From the NCBI GenBank assembly GCA_965263455.1, contig CBDHHN010000001.1:1-64000 (forward strand): a DNA stretch of 64,000 nucleotides. Direction: 5' to 3'. The translations under genes were made by a program, and so were the position numbers. Position 1 is the stretch's first letter; each line of letters begins with the position of its first letter. Below, in pieces: positions 31,590 through 40,467 of this stretch. This stretch comes from CADEDH01 sp965263455 (GTDB taxonomy: Bacteria; Actinomycetota; Acidimicrobiia; Acidimicrobiales; SZUA-35). Below the pieces are notes generated by a model that saw only the letters and a list, made by a program, of their open reading frames with translations, was not told the origin of the DNA and did no database searches.

Positions 31590-33236
31590 TCAGTCCAGGA
31601 GCTGACGAAGGCGGTACTTCTGGATCTTGCCGCTCGGGGTCATGGGGAACTCGTCGACGACCAGCAGTTCCTCGGGCCAGAACTGGCGGGTCACCCGCTG
31701 CTCGTCGAGGAAGGCGGTGAGCTGGGCCAGGGTCGGGGGTTCGGCCTCGGACTCCGCCGGGGCGGCCACCGTGATCACGGCGCACCCGATCTCGCCGAGC
31801 CGGTCATGGGGTCGGGCCACGATGGCCACCCCCGACACCGCCGGGTGGCGGAGGAGCACGTCCTCCACCTCCTTGACCGGGACGTTCTCGCCGCCCCGGA
31901 TGACCAGATCCTTGGTTCGCCCGCTGATGGCGATGTAGCCCTCGGGGTCCATGACGGCCCGATCGCCGGTGTCGAACCACCCGTCGCGCCAGCACGACTC
32001 GGTCAACTCGCGACCTTGGAGGTAGCCGACGAAGGCCTCGGAGCCCCGGAACTGGAGGTCGCCCTCGACCCCGGGCTCGACCGGGCTCCCGTCATCGTCG
32101 ACCACCCTGACCTCGTTGCCGTCGAGGGCGGCCCCGTCGGTCGTGCGTTTCTCGAACGGGTCGCTGCGGTGGCCCGTGGTCGACAAGCCGGTCTCGGTCA
32201 TCCCCCACCCGGGCATGACGGCACACGGCAGTCGTCGGTCGGCCTCCTCCAGCACCGGTCGGGGGATGGTGGCCCCGGCACAGACGAAGGCCTTGAACGT
32301 CGACAGGTCGTGATCGTCGAGGTCGTCCAGGCCGAGCAGGTCGGCCAGGAACGGCGTGGCCCCCATCGAGGCCTCGATCCCGTGCTCGGCGATGAGGCGG
32401 GCGAAGGCGGCCGGATCCCACACCTCCTGGTACACCACCCGTCCTCCGGCCGATACCGGAGCCCGGACGCCGTACAGGTAGCCGGTCTGGTGGGCCAGGG
32501 TCGAGGCCATGTGGAACACCGAGCAGTCGGCGGCCACCCGCTCCAACCACAGGTCGGTGGCCACGTTCAGCGTGTTCTGGGTGTGCATGACGCCCTTGGG
32601 TTGGCCCGTGGTGCCCGAGGTGAACATGATCTCGCACACCGAATTGGGGTCGGGGGCCAACAGGTCGAGCGTGCCGGCATCCACCGAGGACGCCCGGCCC
32701 TGGGCCAGAAGGTCGTCCCAGGCCAGGGCGTCGGCGGCAACCGCCGCCCCGGGTTCGACCGGAATCGCGATCACGTCGGTGATCGACGGGATCCGTTCCC
32801 GCAGCTCCAGATGCATGGCGGCCAGCCCGAAGCCCCGGAACTCCTGGATCGTGACCACGGCGGCGGGGCGGGCCAACTCGCTCATGACCGACACCTCGTT
32901 GGCCCGGAAGATGGGGGCCACGGGGTTGACGACGGCCCCGATGCGTTCCGCCGCCAGGACGGTCAGGGGGAACTCCCGCCGGTTGGGCAGCTGCAGCTGG
33001 ATGACGTCACCGGGCCGGATGCCCCGCTCGAGGAGGCCCCGGGCCAGGGCCTCGACCATGGTGGCCGCCTCGGCCCAGGTCAGGACGCCGAGTCGGTCGA
33101 TGATGAGGGGTTCGGGGCCCAGGCGTTCGGCGTTGGACCTGAACCGGTCGTACAGCCGCTCGTCGGTCCAATGGCCGGCCGCCGTCGTGCGCTCGATGCG
33201 GTCCCGGGTGAGGGTGGTCTCGAAGAACATCCCCAC
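31590..33236 (-). CDS. Acyl-CoA synthetase (AMP-forming), cyclohexanecarboxylate/medium-chain type
   Basis: A 548-residue ANL-superfamily ligase. Motifs visible are the P-loop IMFTSGTTGQPKGVMHT, GWGMTETGLST, the hinge region WFDTGDRAVMDPEGYIAISGRTKDLVIRGGENV, and the C-terminal catalytic Lys in PSGKIQKYRLRQ. The start is GTG 33236 or ATG 33230. It activates a carboxylic acid as acyl-AMP and then acyl-CoA; the sequence resembles AliA-type ligases, but the acid is not deducible. It sits alone between the secretion and Tad loci and seems unrelated to either. Confidence 0.9.
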   Translation of the reverse strand: MGMFFETTLTRDRIERTTAAGHWTDERLYDRFRSNAERLGPEPLIIDRLGVLTWAEAATMVEALARGLLERGIRPGDVIQLQLPNRREFPLTVLAAERIGAVVNPVAPIFRANEVSVMSELARPAAVVTIQEFRGFGLAAMHLELRERIPSITDVIAIPVEPGAAVAADALAWDDLLAQGRASSVDAGTLDLLAPDPNSVCEIMFTSGTTGQPKGVMHTQNTLNVATDLWLERVAADCSVFHMASTLAHQTGYLYGVRAPVSAGGRVVYQEVWDPAAFARLIAEHGIEASMGATPFLADLLGLDDLDDHDLSTFKAFVCAGATIPRPVLEEADRRLPCAVMPGWGMTETGLSTTGHRSDPFEKRTTDGAALDGNEVRVVDDDGSPVEPGVEGDLQFRGSEAFVGYLQGRELTESCWRDGWFDTGDRAVMDPEGYIAISGRTKDLVIRGGENVPVKEVEDVLLRHPAVSGVAIVARPHDRLGEIGCAVITVAAPAESEAEPPTLAQLTAFLDEQRVTRQFWPEELLVVDEFPMTPSGKIQKYRLRQLLD

Positions 33237-33283
33237 CGATCTTGATCGCGTCGGGCGCCGGTCTCAACTCCGGCGGTGCGCCG

Positions 33284-33742
33284 TCACCGGAGACCGGCCT
33301 CGCCCATCACCAGAGCCCAGGCCAGCGCCACCACCAGTCCCAGGGCCAGGAAGGGCACGAAGGGGATGCTCCGGCGGCGTCCGATCACGGTCGCCGCCAG
33401 GCCGGTGACCAGGGCGGTGGCGAACCCGGCCAGGGCGTAGCCGAGCCCGAAGTAGCCGAGGGTCCAGCCGAAGGGGACGGCCAGGCGGACGTCGGCCCGG
33501 CCGATCCAGTCCCGGTCGGCCGTGCGCTGGAGCCGATAGGGCAGGTACTGGATGCCGGTGACCACGGCCGCTCCCAGGGCGGCGCCGATCAGGGCCCACC
33601 AGTCGGCGGCCAGCAAGCCGATGGCTCCCAGTCCGGTCACGGCGATGATGGTGACGGCTCGGGCCCGGGCCACCACCACCTGGCCGGTCCGGGCGTCACC
33701 GAGGGCGAGGTGGACGAAGCCCACGGCGACCACAAGGGCCAC
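33284..33742 (-). CDS. Prepilin peptidase-like membrane protein (A24, TadV/CpaA-type)
   Basis: A 152-residue, mostly hydrophobic protein starting at GTG 33742. The two expected aspartates are visible in LALGDARTGQVV (first catalytic loop) and GRADVRLAVPFGW, which replaces the usual GxGDxK. The C-terminal PFVPFLALG matches the family ending. It would cleave the leader of the Flp-like pilin at the cytoplasmic face of the membrane. The second motif departs from GxGD at the glycine (A-D), so activity is plausible but not certain. Part of the HTH-containing three-gene operon at the edge of the Tad locus. Confidence 0.7.
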   Translation of the reverse strand: MALVVAVGFVHLALGDARTGQVVVARARAVTIIAVTGLGAIGLLAADWWALIGAALGAAVVTGIQYLPYRLQRTADRDWIGRADVRLAVPFGWTLGYFGLGYALAGFATALVTGLAATVIGRRRSIPFVPFLALGLVVALAWALVMGEAGLR

Positions 33743-33814
33743 GAGCAGGGCGGCGGCCCCGGCGGCCGAGATCAGGACGGCCTCGCCCCGTCGGGGGCGG
33801 CGGACGGTCCGGGC

Positions 33815-34081
33815 TCAGTTGGCGGCGTCGTCGTCGAGGTCGCCGGGATTCCGGTTGTCGTAGACCAGGTGGCTGAGGTCGCCGGGTCGCAGGGCCGCGC
33901 CATCGAGGAAGTCTTCCAGATCGCTCCGTTTGATCCGGTACACCCGACCGATCCGGTAGGCGGCCAGCTTGCCGTCATTGATGAAGCGGTAGATGGTGCG
34001 GGTGGTGACCTCCAACTCGGCCGCCGCTCGCTGCACGGACAGCCAGGACGACGGCCCGTCGTGTTCGATGCTGTTGGTCAT
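33815..34081 (-). CDS. Excisionase-family (MerR-like) small DNA-binding protein
   Basis: An 88-residue protein. The winged HTH reads LSVQRAAAELEVTTRTIYRFINDGKLAAYRIGRVYRIKRSDLEDFLDG, the SMART excise/HTH_17 signature. The ATG overlaps the preceding gene's stop as ATGA (34078-34081). Members include phage excisionases but also chromosomal regulators such as BldC. With no integrase nearby, a regulator of the surrounding pilus genes is more likely. A second HTH of the same class lies at the other edge of the Tad locus (44360). Confidence 0.85.
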   Translation of the reverse strand: MTNSIEHDGPSSWLSVQRAAAELEVTTRTIYRFINDGKLAAYRIGRVYRIKRSDLEDFLDGAALRPGDLSHLVYDNRNPGDLDDDAAN

Positions 34082-35100
34082 GGTGTACTCCCGGTCGACT
34101 CCAGCGCGCTCTTGAGATCGAAGACCCAGCCCTCCGTGGTGGCCACGAAGGGGACGGTGGCCAGCGACTGGCCTCCCACATCGAGGGAGGCGACGATCCG
34201 GCCGTCGTCGACCAGGGTCCAGGCCCGGAGCTCGCCGACGGCCATGGCCTCCTTCTGTTCGGTGTCGAGCACGGCCACGAGGGCGCCGGTGGCGTCGGTG
34301 GCGCCTGCGTTGGCGACCCGGTCGGTGAGGAGTTGGAAGAGTTCGGGGGCCAGGAGCCGGTCCTCCACCGTCTGGCCCTGGGCCGCCCGGGCCAGTTGGT
34401 CGGCCAGCTCCCGGGTGTCGGCCCCGACGGCCTCGCTCGCCGCCGGGCCGTCGCCGGCGCCGACGGCGGCCACGAAGCGGGACCAGGCGGCACCGGCGGC
34501 CTCGACCACGTCGTCGTTGGGGGGTAGGGCCACGGTGCCGGGCGAACGACGGTCGATCACGGTCCAGACCTGGTCGCTACCGGCCAGGTAGACGAAGTCG
34601 TAGGGGTAGGCGATCTCGCCGCCCGCCCCCGTCACCACCAGGTCGGTCGACACGGTGGTGAAGTCGCCGTCCTGTTGTTGGGTGAGGTTCTGGACCTCGA
34701 AACCGACGTCATCGGGCCGGGGGCTGGCCACCGACCGGCTGAGCACGGCGTACTGCGGCCCGTCGGGGTCGAAGCTGGAACCGAGCCGATCGAGTTCGCC
34801 GGTGCGGGCGAAGTCCTCCCACGCCTCGACCGCCTGAACGGTGGCGCCCATCACCGGACTGGCCGGGGCCGAGGCCAACTCGGTGGTCGGGGAGGCCGGT
34901 GCGGTGGTCTCGGGGGGCTCGCCCGCACCCTGGGAGCGGCCCAGAAGGAAGGCGGCGGCCATGACGGCGGCCAGCCCGCCCAGGATGGCGATTGCCAGCG
35001 CCTTCAGCCATGGAGGGATCAGGTCACCATTGATGACGCGAACCGACGAGTCCAGATCGTCGTCGTCGGGGACGTCGATCTGTACATCCAGATCAGACAC
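34078..35100 (-). CDS. Membrane-anchored protein with unknown extracytoplasmic domain
   Basis: A 340-residue protein. An acidic cytoplasmic N-terminus (MSDLDVQIDVPDDDDLDSS) precedes one TM (LKALAIAILGGLAAVMAAAFLLG), a Pro/Thr linker (PPETTAPASPTTELASAPASP) and a soluble region with two related halves. One half contains VQAVEAWEDFARTGELDRLGSSFDPDG and the other VEAAGAAWSRFVAAVGAGDG, suggesting a duplicated NTF2-like fold. It is upstream of the excisionase-type gene with ATGA coupling. Its position inside the Tad neighbourhood suggests a pilus accessory role; no family is recognised. Confidence 0.7.
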   Translation of the reverse strand: MSDLDVQIDVPDDDDLDSSVRVINGDLIPPWLKALAIAILGGLAAVMAAAFLLGRSQGAGEPPETTAPASPTTELASAPASPVMGATVQAVEAWEDFARTGELDRLGSSFDPDGPQYAVLSRSVASPRPDDVGFEVQNLTQQQDGDFTTVSTDLVVTGAGGEIAYPYDFVYLAGSDQVWTVIDRRSPGTVALPPNDDVVEAAGAAWSRFVAAVGAGDGPAASEAVGADTRELADQLARAAQGQTVEDRLLAPELFQLLTDRVANAGATDATGALVAVLDTEQKEAMAVGELRAWTLVDDGRIVASLDVGGQSLATVPFVATTEGWVFDLKSALESTGSTP

Positions 35101-35232
35101 GGATTGTCACTGCCTCTCGAAGAGTCGTCCTGCGAACGCTCGCCCGAAACCCCAGCCAAAAGATCCCGGCCCAGAGCCAGCCTGTTGCTTACGCTATCAC
35201 GCCCTTCTAACTGTACTTCATATCTGTTCGTG

Positions 35233-36177
35233 CTAACCGTTCCCGTTTCGGACCAGTGGGGTCCGGACCTCGATCACCTGGTAGTCCCGGGCCGTGGCCA
35301 GGACGGCGGTGCCCAGATCCACCACGAGGCCGCCGGGGGGCAGGCCGGGGCCGGTCACCACCGAGGTGCCGGTCCAGGTGATCTCGTGGATGACGGTCAC
35401 CTCCTCGGGTTCGGCGTAGAGGTGGGTGGCGGCCGGGGCGTCCGCCGAGCCCGGCACCGTCGACCGGTGGATGGCCACGCCGTCCCGGCCCGGGCCGTCC
35501 ATGTCCCAGGCGAAGCCGACGGTCCCGATCGTGGCGGTGACCACGTAGCCGTTGAGGGTCAGGGTCACCGTGTCGGCGGTCGCCCCCTCGTACCACATGT
35601 AGGTCTCGAGCCCGGTCAGGCCCCGAACGAAGGGGTCGAGGTTGACGGCCGGCTCGTAGGTCAGGGCCTCGCCCCAGATCTCGCCCGCCGTCGGCAGCGG
35701 TGGTGGCAGGGCGGGCTCGGGCTCGCCGTCGCCCACACAGGTCAGGAACCCGGTGTTCTGGCCGACGCCGGCCGGGCTGTTGAGCTCCAACAGGAGGATG
35801 TAGCCGGGCTCCACCGGATCGGGAGCCAGGGTCGAGGTGAGGTCGAAGACGGCCGACGCCAGGTCGGTCAGCGGGGTCCAGCCGCCGGCGCCGTCGGCGT
35901 CACAGGTGGGGACCGGGTACCGAAGGGGCCGGAAGAACGGAGCCGGGGGCGAGGCGATGGCCCTGACCACGTGCTCGCCGTCGGCGGGAGGCGGGCCCCC
36001 GGTGCCGATCCGGCACCGGGTTCCCGACGGCTCGATGTAGGTGCAGTCACCCGGGGGTTCGGGCATGGCGGCGGCCGGCTCCGGACCGACTCCGCCGACA
36101 CCGGCGACGGCGGCGACGATCAGCAACAGGGCCGGGACCAGGGCGGCCCGGCGTGGTGGTGGAAGACGTCGGATCAT
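35233..36177 (-). CDS. Secreted protein of the Tad locus, unknown function
   Basis: A 314-residue protein with a Sec-type signal (RRAALVPALLLIVAAVAGVGGVG, then AAAMPEPPGDCTY). The mature part is low in Lys, has four cysteines (DCTYIEPSGTRCRIG; VPTCDADG; FLTCVGDG), and contains beta-rich stretches such as TVTLTLNGYVVTATIGTVGFAW and VTVIHEITWTGTSVV. It is the last gene of the long Tad operon. No known domain is apparent; a pilus tip or outer accessory component is a guess from context. The gap 35101-35232 beyond it is AT-richer and presumably holds the promoter of the next operon. Confidence 0.7.
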   Translation of the reverse strand: MIRRLPPPRRAALVPALLLIVAAVAGVGGVGPEPAAAMPEPPGDCTYIEPSGTRCRIGTGGPPPADGEHVVRAIASPPAPFFRPLRYPVPTCDADGAGGWTPLTDLASAVFDLTSTLAPDPVEPGYILLLELNSPAGVGQNTGFLTCVGDGEPEPALPPPLPTAGEIWGEALTYEPAVNLDPFVRGLTGLETYMWYEGATADTVTLTLNGYVVTATIGTVGFAWDMDGPGRDGVAIHRSTVPGSADAPAATHLYAEPEEVTVIHEITWTGTSVVTGPGLPPGGLVVDLGTAVLATARDYQVIEVRTPLVRNGNG

Positions 36178-36220
36178 GGTTCCTCCCGACCGGTGTTCCC
36201 GGTCCCGGGGTCGGCGGTCG

Positions 36221-36943
36221 TCATGGTTCGGGGGTCGCGGTCTCGGACCCGTCGGGCGGGGTCAGTTCGAAGATGCGGTCGATGCGCCACGGCCGATCGG
36301 GGTCGGACGGGTCGGCCGGGACCAGCTGGAACAGTCCGCGTCGCAGGCCCCCCTCGCTGAGGACCTCGATCTCGGCGTCGTCGGCAGCCCGCCGGAACAC
36401 GGCCCGACCCACCTCCAGCACCACCTCGAGGTCGCGCTGGCCGGCGCCCTGCTGGTCGAGGGTCACGCTGACCAGTCGGGGCAGGGCCTCGTCCAGGTAC
36501 ACGCCCTGGGCCGCGTGCTCGGCGATGTTGGCCGCCACCCCGGCCTCGAGCCGGGCCGGGCTGTAGATGGCTTCCAGGGCCGGGTCGTCGGGGTAGCGGA
36601 AGGCCAGCCAACTGCGGGCCCGAAGGTCGGCGAACACCGCGATCCACTCGGCGTCGCCGGTGGCGTCGGCGGCCAGGACGTCGGCCAGGGCCACCGGGTC
36701 GGTGATGTCGCCGTCGCGGAGCCGGGCCGGTTCGGGCGCGGTCGTGGCCACCGAGGTCGGGGTCGACGTTCCCGGCCCCTGCGGGGCGGCGGCGACGCCG
36801 ACCGCCGCCGTGGTCGGGGCTCCGGTGGTGGCGCCACCGGTCGACTCGTCGTCCCCGGCGCAGCCGGCACCGGCCGCGGCCCCGGCCAGGGCGGCGACCA
36901 GGCCCAGGGCCGTGACCGGGATTCGCCGACCGCCGACGGTCAC
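36221..36943 (-). CDS. Lipoprotein of the Tad locus, unknown function
   Basis: A 240-residue protein from GTG 36943, overlapping the upstream stop (GTGA). The signal is RIPVTALGLVAALAGAAAGAGC with the lipobox AGAGC. A Thr/Ala/Pro-rich linker (STGGATTGAPTTAAVGVAAA) leads to a domain with VALADVLAADATGDAEWIAVFADLRARSWLAFRYPDDPALEAIYSP and a C-terminal RPWRIDRIFELTPPDG. The layout parallels the other lipoprotein at 29667, so both secretion loci carry a linker-plus-compact-domain lipoprotein. Function unknown. Confidence 0.75.
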   Translation of the reverse strand: MTVGGRRIPVTALGLVAALAGAAAGAGCAGDDESTGGATTGAPTTAAVGVAAAPQGPGTSTPTSVATTAPEPARLRDGDITDPVALADVLAADATGDAEWIAVFADLRARSWLAFRYPDDPALEAIYSPARLEAGVAANIAEHAAQGVYLDEALPRLVSVTLDQQGAGQRDLEVVLEVGRAVFRRAADDAEIEVLSEGGLRRGLFQLVPADPSDPDRPWRIDRIFELTPPDGSETATPEP

Positions 36944-37419
36944 GGCTCCCCGATCCGGGGAGCGGCCGAGGCCCGAACCCCGATGTCGAGGGGATCGCCA
37001 CCGGCGCTGAAGTAGCGCAGCAGGGTGAAGTCGATCTCGCCGGTCAGTTCCACCGTGACCTCCTGGGTGACGGGGTCGACCGAGACCAGGACCGTGTCGA
37101 CCAGGTCGTCCTCGCCCTGAGCGGCCAGGGTCTGGCGGGCCAGCAGGTCGGCCAGGGCCGGATCGATGACGACGTCGCCGGTGGTGCGGAACACGTCGGT
37201 GTCGACCCCGTTGGCCCCCGCCGCGGCCGCGGCCTCGGCCTGCTCCATGAGGGCCCGACGGACCCCGACGCCCCGCCACAGGTCGAGGCCGAAGCCGGCG
37301 ATGCCGAGGACCAGGAGCGACCAGGTCAGGACCCAGATCGAGACGCTCCCCCGCTCGGCCGTCTCCTCCGCCGCTGTCGCTGGCGCCGCCTCCGCCTGGG
37401 CCGGGGTCGGGTTCGTCAC
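36940..37419 (-). CDS. TadG/TadE-type pseudopilin-like protein (third of three)
   Basis: A 159-residue protein from GTG 37419 (GTGA overlap). ETAERGSVSIWVLTWSLLVLGIAGFGLDLWRGVGVRRALMEQAEAAAAAGANGVD is the TadE/G-type hallmark: a glycine-containing leader, a hydrophobic helix, then RRALMEQAEAAAAAGA. The C-terminal domain is beta-rich (VSVDPVTQEVTVELTGEIDF). It is probably a minor pilin of the Tad pilus, processed by a prepilin peptidase. Confidence 0.8.
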   Translation of the reverse strand: MTNPTPAQAEAAPATAAEETAERGSVSIWVLTWSLLVLGIAGFGLDLWRGVGVRRALMEQAEAAAAAGANGVDTDVFRTTGDVVIDPALADLLARQTLAAQGEDDLVDTVLVSVDPVTQEVTVELTGEIDFTLLRYFSAGGDPLDIGVRASAAPRIGEP

Positions 37420-37928
37420 CCCTCCAACCCCCGATAATCCTCGATCCGCTGGGTCGACGAGGTCGACCACTCGGTCTCGGCCACCGTCAAGGACCGGTTC
37501 AGGCCGGGCACGTCGAGGGCGGGCATCACGATGCGGACCGTGACCGTGACCTCCTCGCCCCAGTCCCAGACCGGGGCGTCGACGGTCACCGTGTACTGGT
37601 CGGGCGGGACGTTGTAGTTGGCGGCCACCTGGTCGGCCACCCGGTTGGCCTCGGCCAGAGCCTCGGCGTGGGTGTCGGCCAGGACCGCGGCCCGGGCTCC
37701 CTCGGACGCCGCCGCCCGTGCCACCTGCTGGCGCTCGGGCCAGCGCGAGGCACCGGCCCCGATCAGGACCACCGGGATCAGCAGGAACACCATCGCCACC
37801 AGCCACTCGATGGCGACGAAACCGGCCTCCCGTCGGCGGTCGTCGACGGCGGGCAACGGGCCGGTGGGCCCCGGCCCCTGGAGGTCGGCGGGCGTCGGGG
37901 TGCGTTCGTCCAGGTCAGGGGAGCTCAA
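37416..37928 (-). CDS. TadE-like pseudopilin (second of three)
   Basis: A protein of about 170 residues. A TTG start at 37928 is favoured because GGAGGAGG sits just upstream; an in-frame ATG at 37952 would give 178 residues. The signature AGFVAIEWLVAMVFLLIPVVLIGAG is followed by RQQVARAAASEGARAAVLAD, typical of TadE (Glu at +5-like position in IEW). It is a predicted minor pilin. It overlaps the neighbouring TadE genes at both ends. Confidence 0.8.
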   Translation of the reverse strand: MSSPDLDERTPTPADLQGPGPTGPLPAVDDRRREAGFVAIEWLVAMVFLLIPVVLIGAGASRWPERQQVARAAASEGARAAVLADTHAEALAEANRVADQVAANYNVPPDQYTVTVDAPVWDWGEEVTVTVRIVMPALDVPGLNRSLTVAETEWSTSSTQRIEDYRGLEG

Positions 37929-38343
37929 GGTCCTCCTCCAGTTCCTTGGCAACCACCGAGGTGGCCACGAAGTCGGCGTCGGGCATGGGGGGCATGCCCC
38001 GGATCACGGCCGAGGCGGTGACCGAGATGGTGGCTCCGGTGTCGGCGCACGTGATCGAGACCTGATCGCCGATGGTCCCGGCCAGCAGGTCGTCGAGGAC
38101 GTCGGCCGCCGCCGCTTCGCAGTCGGCGGCCGTCCCCCCGTTCACGGCCCAGGCCCGGGCCCCCTCGTCGGTGGCCTGACGGACCACGGCCTGGGCGTAG
38201 CGCTGGATGAACAGGTTGGTGAAGCCGAGGACCAGCACCAGGGTCACGGCCATGACCCACATGGCGCTGACCACGGTGAAGCCCCGTTCGGCCGCCGGTT
38301 CGGTGACGGCGGTCGGGTCGGTGCTCTGGGGCCCGCCGCCCAT
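37915..38343 (-). CDS. TadE-like pseudopilin (first of three)
   Basis: A 142-residue protein. ERGFTVVSAMWVMAVTLVLVLGFTNLFIQRYAQAVVRQATDEGARAWAVNGG is a prepilin-type leader and helix followed by the RQATDEGARA pattern shared with TadE. The soluble tail has a possible disulfide (ADCEAAAA ... ITCADTG). It is a predicted minor pilin; its end overlaps the next TadE-like gene by 14 bp. Confidence 0.75.
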   Translation of the reverse strand: MGGGPQSTDPTAVTEPAAERGFTVVSAMWVMAVTLVLVLGFTNLFIQRYAQAVVRQATDEGARAWAVNGGTAADCEAAAADVLDDLLAGTIGDQVSITCADTGATISVTASAVIRGMPPMPDADFVATSVVAKELEEDLELP

Positions 38344-38351
38344 GGACTCGA

Positions 38352-38570
38352 TCAGAGGCCGAGGGCGGCGCGGATCCCGTCGATGACCTCGTCGCCCACG
38401 TCACCGAGGGCGGTGGCGAAGGCGGCGGCGATCACGAGGCCGAGCAGGGCGATGCCCATGGACTGGGCCACCTCGAAGCCGGGCTCGGTGACGTGACCGA
38501 CGTCGGCCGGGCGACGTCGGCGGGTCAGGTTGGTGTGCAGGCGCACCAGGGCGCGGGTTGGACGGTGCAT
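38352..38570 (-). CDS. Flp-type pilin candidate
   Basis: A 72-residue peptide from ATG 38570 (MHRPTRALVRLHTNLTRRRRPADVGH). A basic leader with an E-P-G-F-E junction (TEPGFEVAQSMGIALLGLVIAAAFATALGDVGDEVIDGIRAAL) precedes a single hydrophobic helix, matching the size and layout of Flp major pilins (leader ending in Gly, Glu near +2). It lies between TadC and the TadE-like genes, where flp is often found. The helix lacks the common EY pair, so the assignment is moderately sure. Confidence 0.6.
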   Translation of the reverse strand: MHRPTRALVRLHTNLTRRRRPADVGHVTEPGFEVAQSMGIALLGLVIAAAFATALGDVGDEVIDGIRAALGL

Positions 38571-38620
38571 GGCTCTCCCTTTACAGCGGATAGGGGTGAG
38601 AACTGCGGTCATGGCTCAGC

Positions 38621-39574
38621 TCAGCCCCCGAACACGAAACGGGGAATGGGGGCGGCCACGTAGAGAAACACGACGGGGGCCATCACCAGAAGGGTGGGAA
38701 GGATCATGGCCCCCCGCCGTCGGGTACCGAGGCGCTCGATCTCCTCCCGCCGCTCGACCCGGAGGCCGTGGGCCACCGTGAGCAGCGACTGGGCCACGTC
38801 GGCCCCCTGTTGCGAGGCCTCGCCCAGGATCCGGTAGACCCGGGCCGCCGAGGGCTCGGGCGTCTCGGCGGCCAGGCGTTCCATCGCCTCGCTCAGGGTC
38901 AGCCCCCCGGCCACCCAGGTCTGGGCCTGACGCAACTCGTCGACCACGGGCCCCCGGCCCCGGTCGGTGATCTTGCGGATGGCCATGGCCGGGGTGTGGT
39001 TGGCCCGCACCAGCATCGAGAGGAGGTGTGCGACCGTGTACAGCTCCAGCCGCATGGTCCGGGTCCGCTCCTCGATGGCGGTGTTGACCTTGCTCCGGGC
39101 CGACGTGAAGCCCCAGCCGCTCCCGAGCAGGACCCCGACCACGGCCCAGAACCCCGGGCTGCCCCACACCGCGCCCAGCCACAGCCCGCCCAGCACACCG
39201 CCGATGGTCCCGACCAGGGCACGACCGGCCTGGGACATGCGGTACTCCCGAGCGGACACGTGGCCCAGTCCGGCCTGGCGGAGGCGACGGGCCACGTCGG
39301 CCTCGTCGCCGGAGTCGACGAGGCGGGCCACCAACCCGGCGGCGCCCTCCAGGATGGGGTTGAAGATGCGGCGAACAGGTCCGAACTGGGCTGTGGAGTC
39401 GATGGCGAGGGCGGCGTTGACGTCGGCCCGCTGGCCCAGGCGGGTCCGGCGGAGCTGGACGTAGGGCCGCAGCCGGTGCTCCAGGGTTGCCGGGGGGCGT
39501 ACCAGCATGGCGGCCAACCCGGCGGCGACGTAGCCGCAGAGTACGGCGATGAGCAGGATCCTGGTGTCGATCAC
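38621..39574 (-). CDS. tadC: TadC-like inner-membrane platform protein (type II secretion F domain)
   Basis: A 317-residue protein starting at GTG 39574 (GTGA overlap with tadB). TM segments are ILLIAVLCGYVAAGLAAMLV, FWAVVGVLLGSGWGF and AMILPTLLVMAPVVFLYVAAPI. The T2SSF core shows RLELYTVAHLLSMLVRANHTPAMAIRKI and RILGEASQQGADVAQSLLTVAHGLRVERREEIE. It forms the pilus assembly platform with TadB. Confidence 0.88.
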   Translation of the reverse strand: MIDTRILLIAVLCGYVAAGLAAMLVRPPATLEHRLRPYVQLRRTRLGQRADVNAALAIDSTAQFGPVRRIFNPILEGAAGLVARLVDSGDEADVARRLRQAGLGHVSAREYRMSQAGRALVGTIGGVLGGLWLGAVWGSPGFWAVVGVLLGSGWGFTSARSKVNTAIEERTRTMRLELYTVAHLLSMLVRANHTPAMAIRKITDRGRGPVVDELRQAQTWVAGGLTLSEAMERLAAETPEPSAARVYRILGEASQQGADVAQSLLTVAHGLRVERREEIERLGTRRRGAMILPTLLVMAPVVFLYVAAPIPRFVFGG

Positions 39575-40467
39575 GGCCGCGACTCCCTGGTGGCGGCGAA
39601 GACCCGGGGCTCGTCGGGCATGCGGGCCAGGCGCGACACCAGCACCATGCCCAGAACGCTCATGGTCGTGCCGAGGATGATCACGAAGACCCCGGTTGGC
39701 GAGGAGTAGAACTCCCGCCCCGGTCCGGGTTGGTAGGTGAGCAGGATCAGGAACAGGAAGGGCAGGACGAACACGGCCCGGGCGTTCAACCGTTGCTCCA
39801 GCTGGGCCGTCTCCACCCGGGCCAGGACCTGTAGATCCTCGATGGTGGAGCGGGCCAGGTCGTCCATGATCTCGATCACCACGGCCGGGCCCTGCTCGAA
39901 GGCCAGGAGAAGGTCCTCGATGACCCGGTCCGAGACGGGGTCGGCCAGTTCCTCCCTGATGACCTCCAGGGCGGTGGCGGAGTCAAGGGTGAAGCTGAGG
40001 CTGGAGTAGCGGGCGAACACCGGGCGAAGCTCGGTCGGGCCGGTCTCGGACAGAGCCAGCAGGGCCTGGTGCAGCGACATCGACGACGACACCGAGGCGA
40101 TGATCGAGCGCAGGGCCTCGGGCCAGGCCTCGAGCCGGGCCCGGGCCAGCTGTCGTCGCTGCTGGGCGAAGTAGAAACGGGGGACGAGGCTCATGATCAC
40201 GGCCGGGACCAGGGCCACCGTCACGATCGAGGTCAGCAGCCACAGGAAGAAGAACGTGACCATGCCGGCCAGCAGCGACGTCATCCAGAACTGGAGCGGG
40301 GTGACGCCGAGACCGGCCTGATTGAGCCACTCCTGTTGGCGAACCCGGGGCGCGGCCCGGTTGGTGGCCAGGGGCGTCAGCCGGAGTCGTTCGGGGGTGT
40401 AGCCGATGAGGTAGCCCACGGCGAAGTACACGGCGATGGCGGTGAGGAGGCCGGCCAGCAGGATCAT
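39571..40467 (-). CDS. tadB: TadB-like inner-membrane platform protein (type II secretion F domain)
   Basis: A 298-residue protein from ATG 40467, overlapping the cpaF stop as ATGA. There are N-terminal TM helices (ILLAGLLTAIAVYFAVGYLI; TSLLAGMVTFFFLWLLTSIV), the T2SSF domain (LEAWPEALRSIIASVSSSMSLHQALLALSE, FARYSSLSFTLDSATALEVIREELADP), and a C-terminal hydrophobic pair (FVLPFLFLILLTY; GVFVIILGTTMSVLGMVLV). It pairs with TadC and the CpaF motor. Confidence 0.9.
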   Translation of the reverse strand: MILLAGLLTAIAVYFAVGYLIGYTPERLRLTPLATNRAAPRVRQQEWLNQAGLGVTPLQFWMTSLLAGMVTFFFLWLLTSIVTVALVPAVIMSLVPRFYFAQQRRQLARARLEAWPEALRSIIASVSSSMSLHQALLALSETGPTELRPVFARYSSLSFTLDSATALEVIREELADPVSDRVIEDLLLAFEQGPAVVIEIMDDLARSTIEDLQVLARVETAQLEQRLNARAVFVLPFLFLILLTYQPGPGREFYSSPTGVFVIILGTTMSVLGMVLVSRLARMPDEPRVFAATRESRP

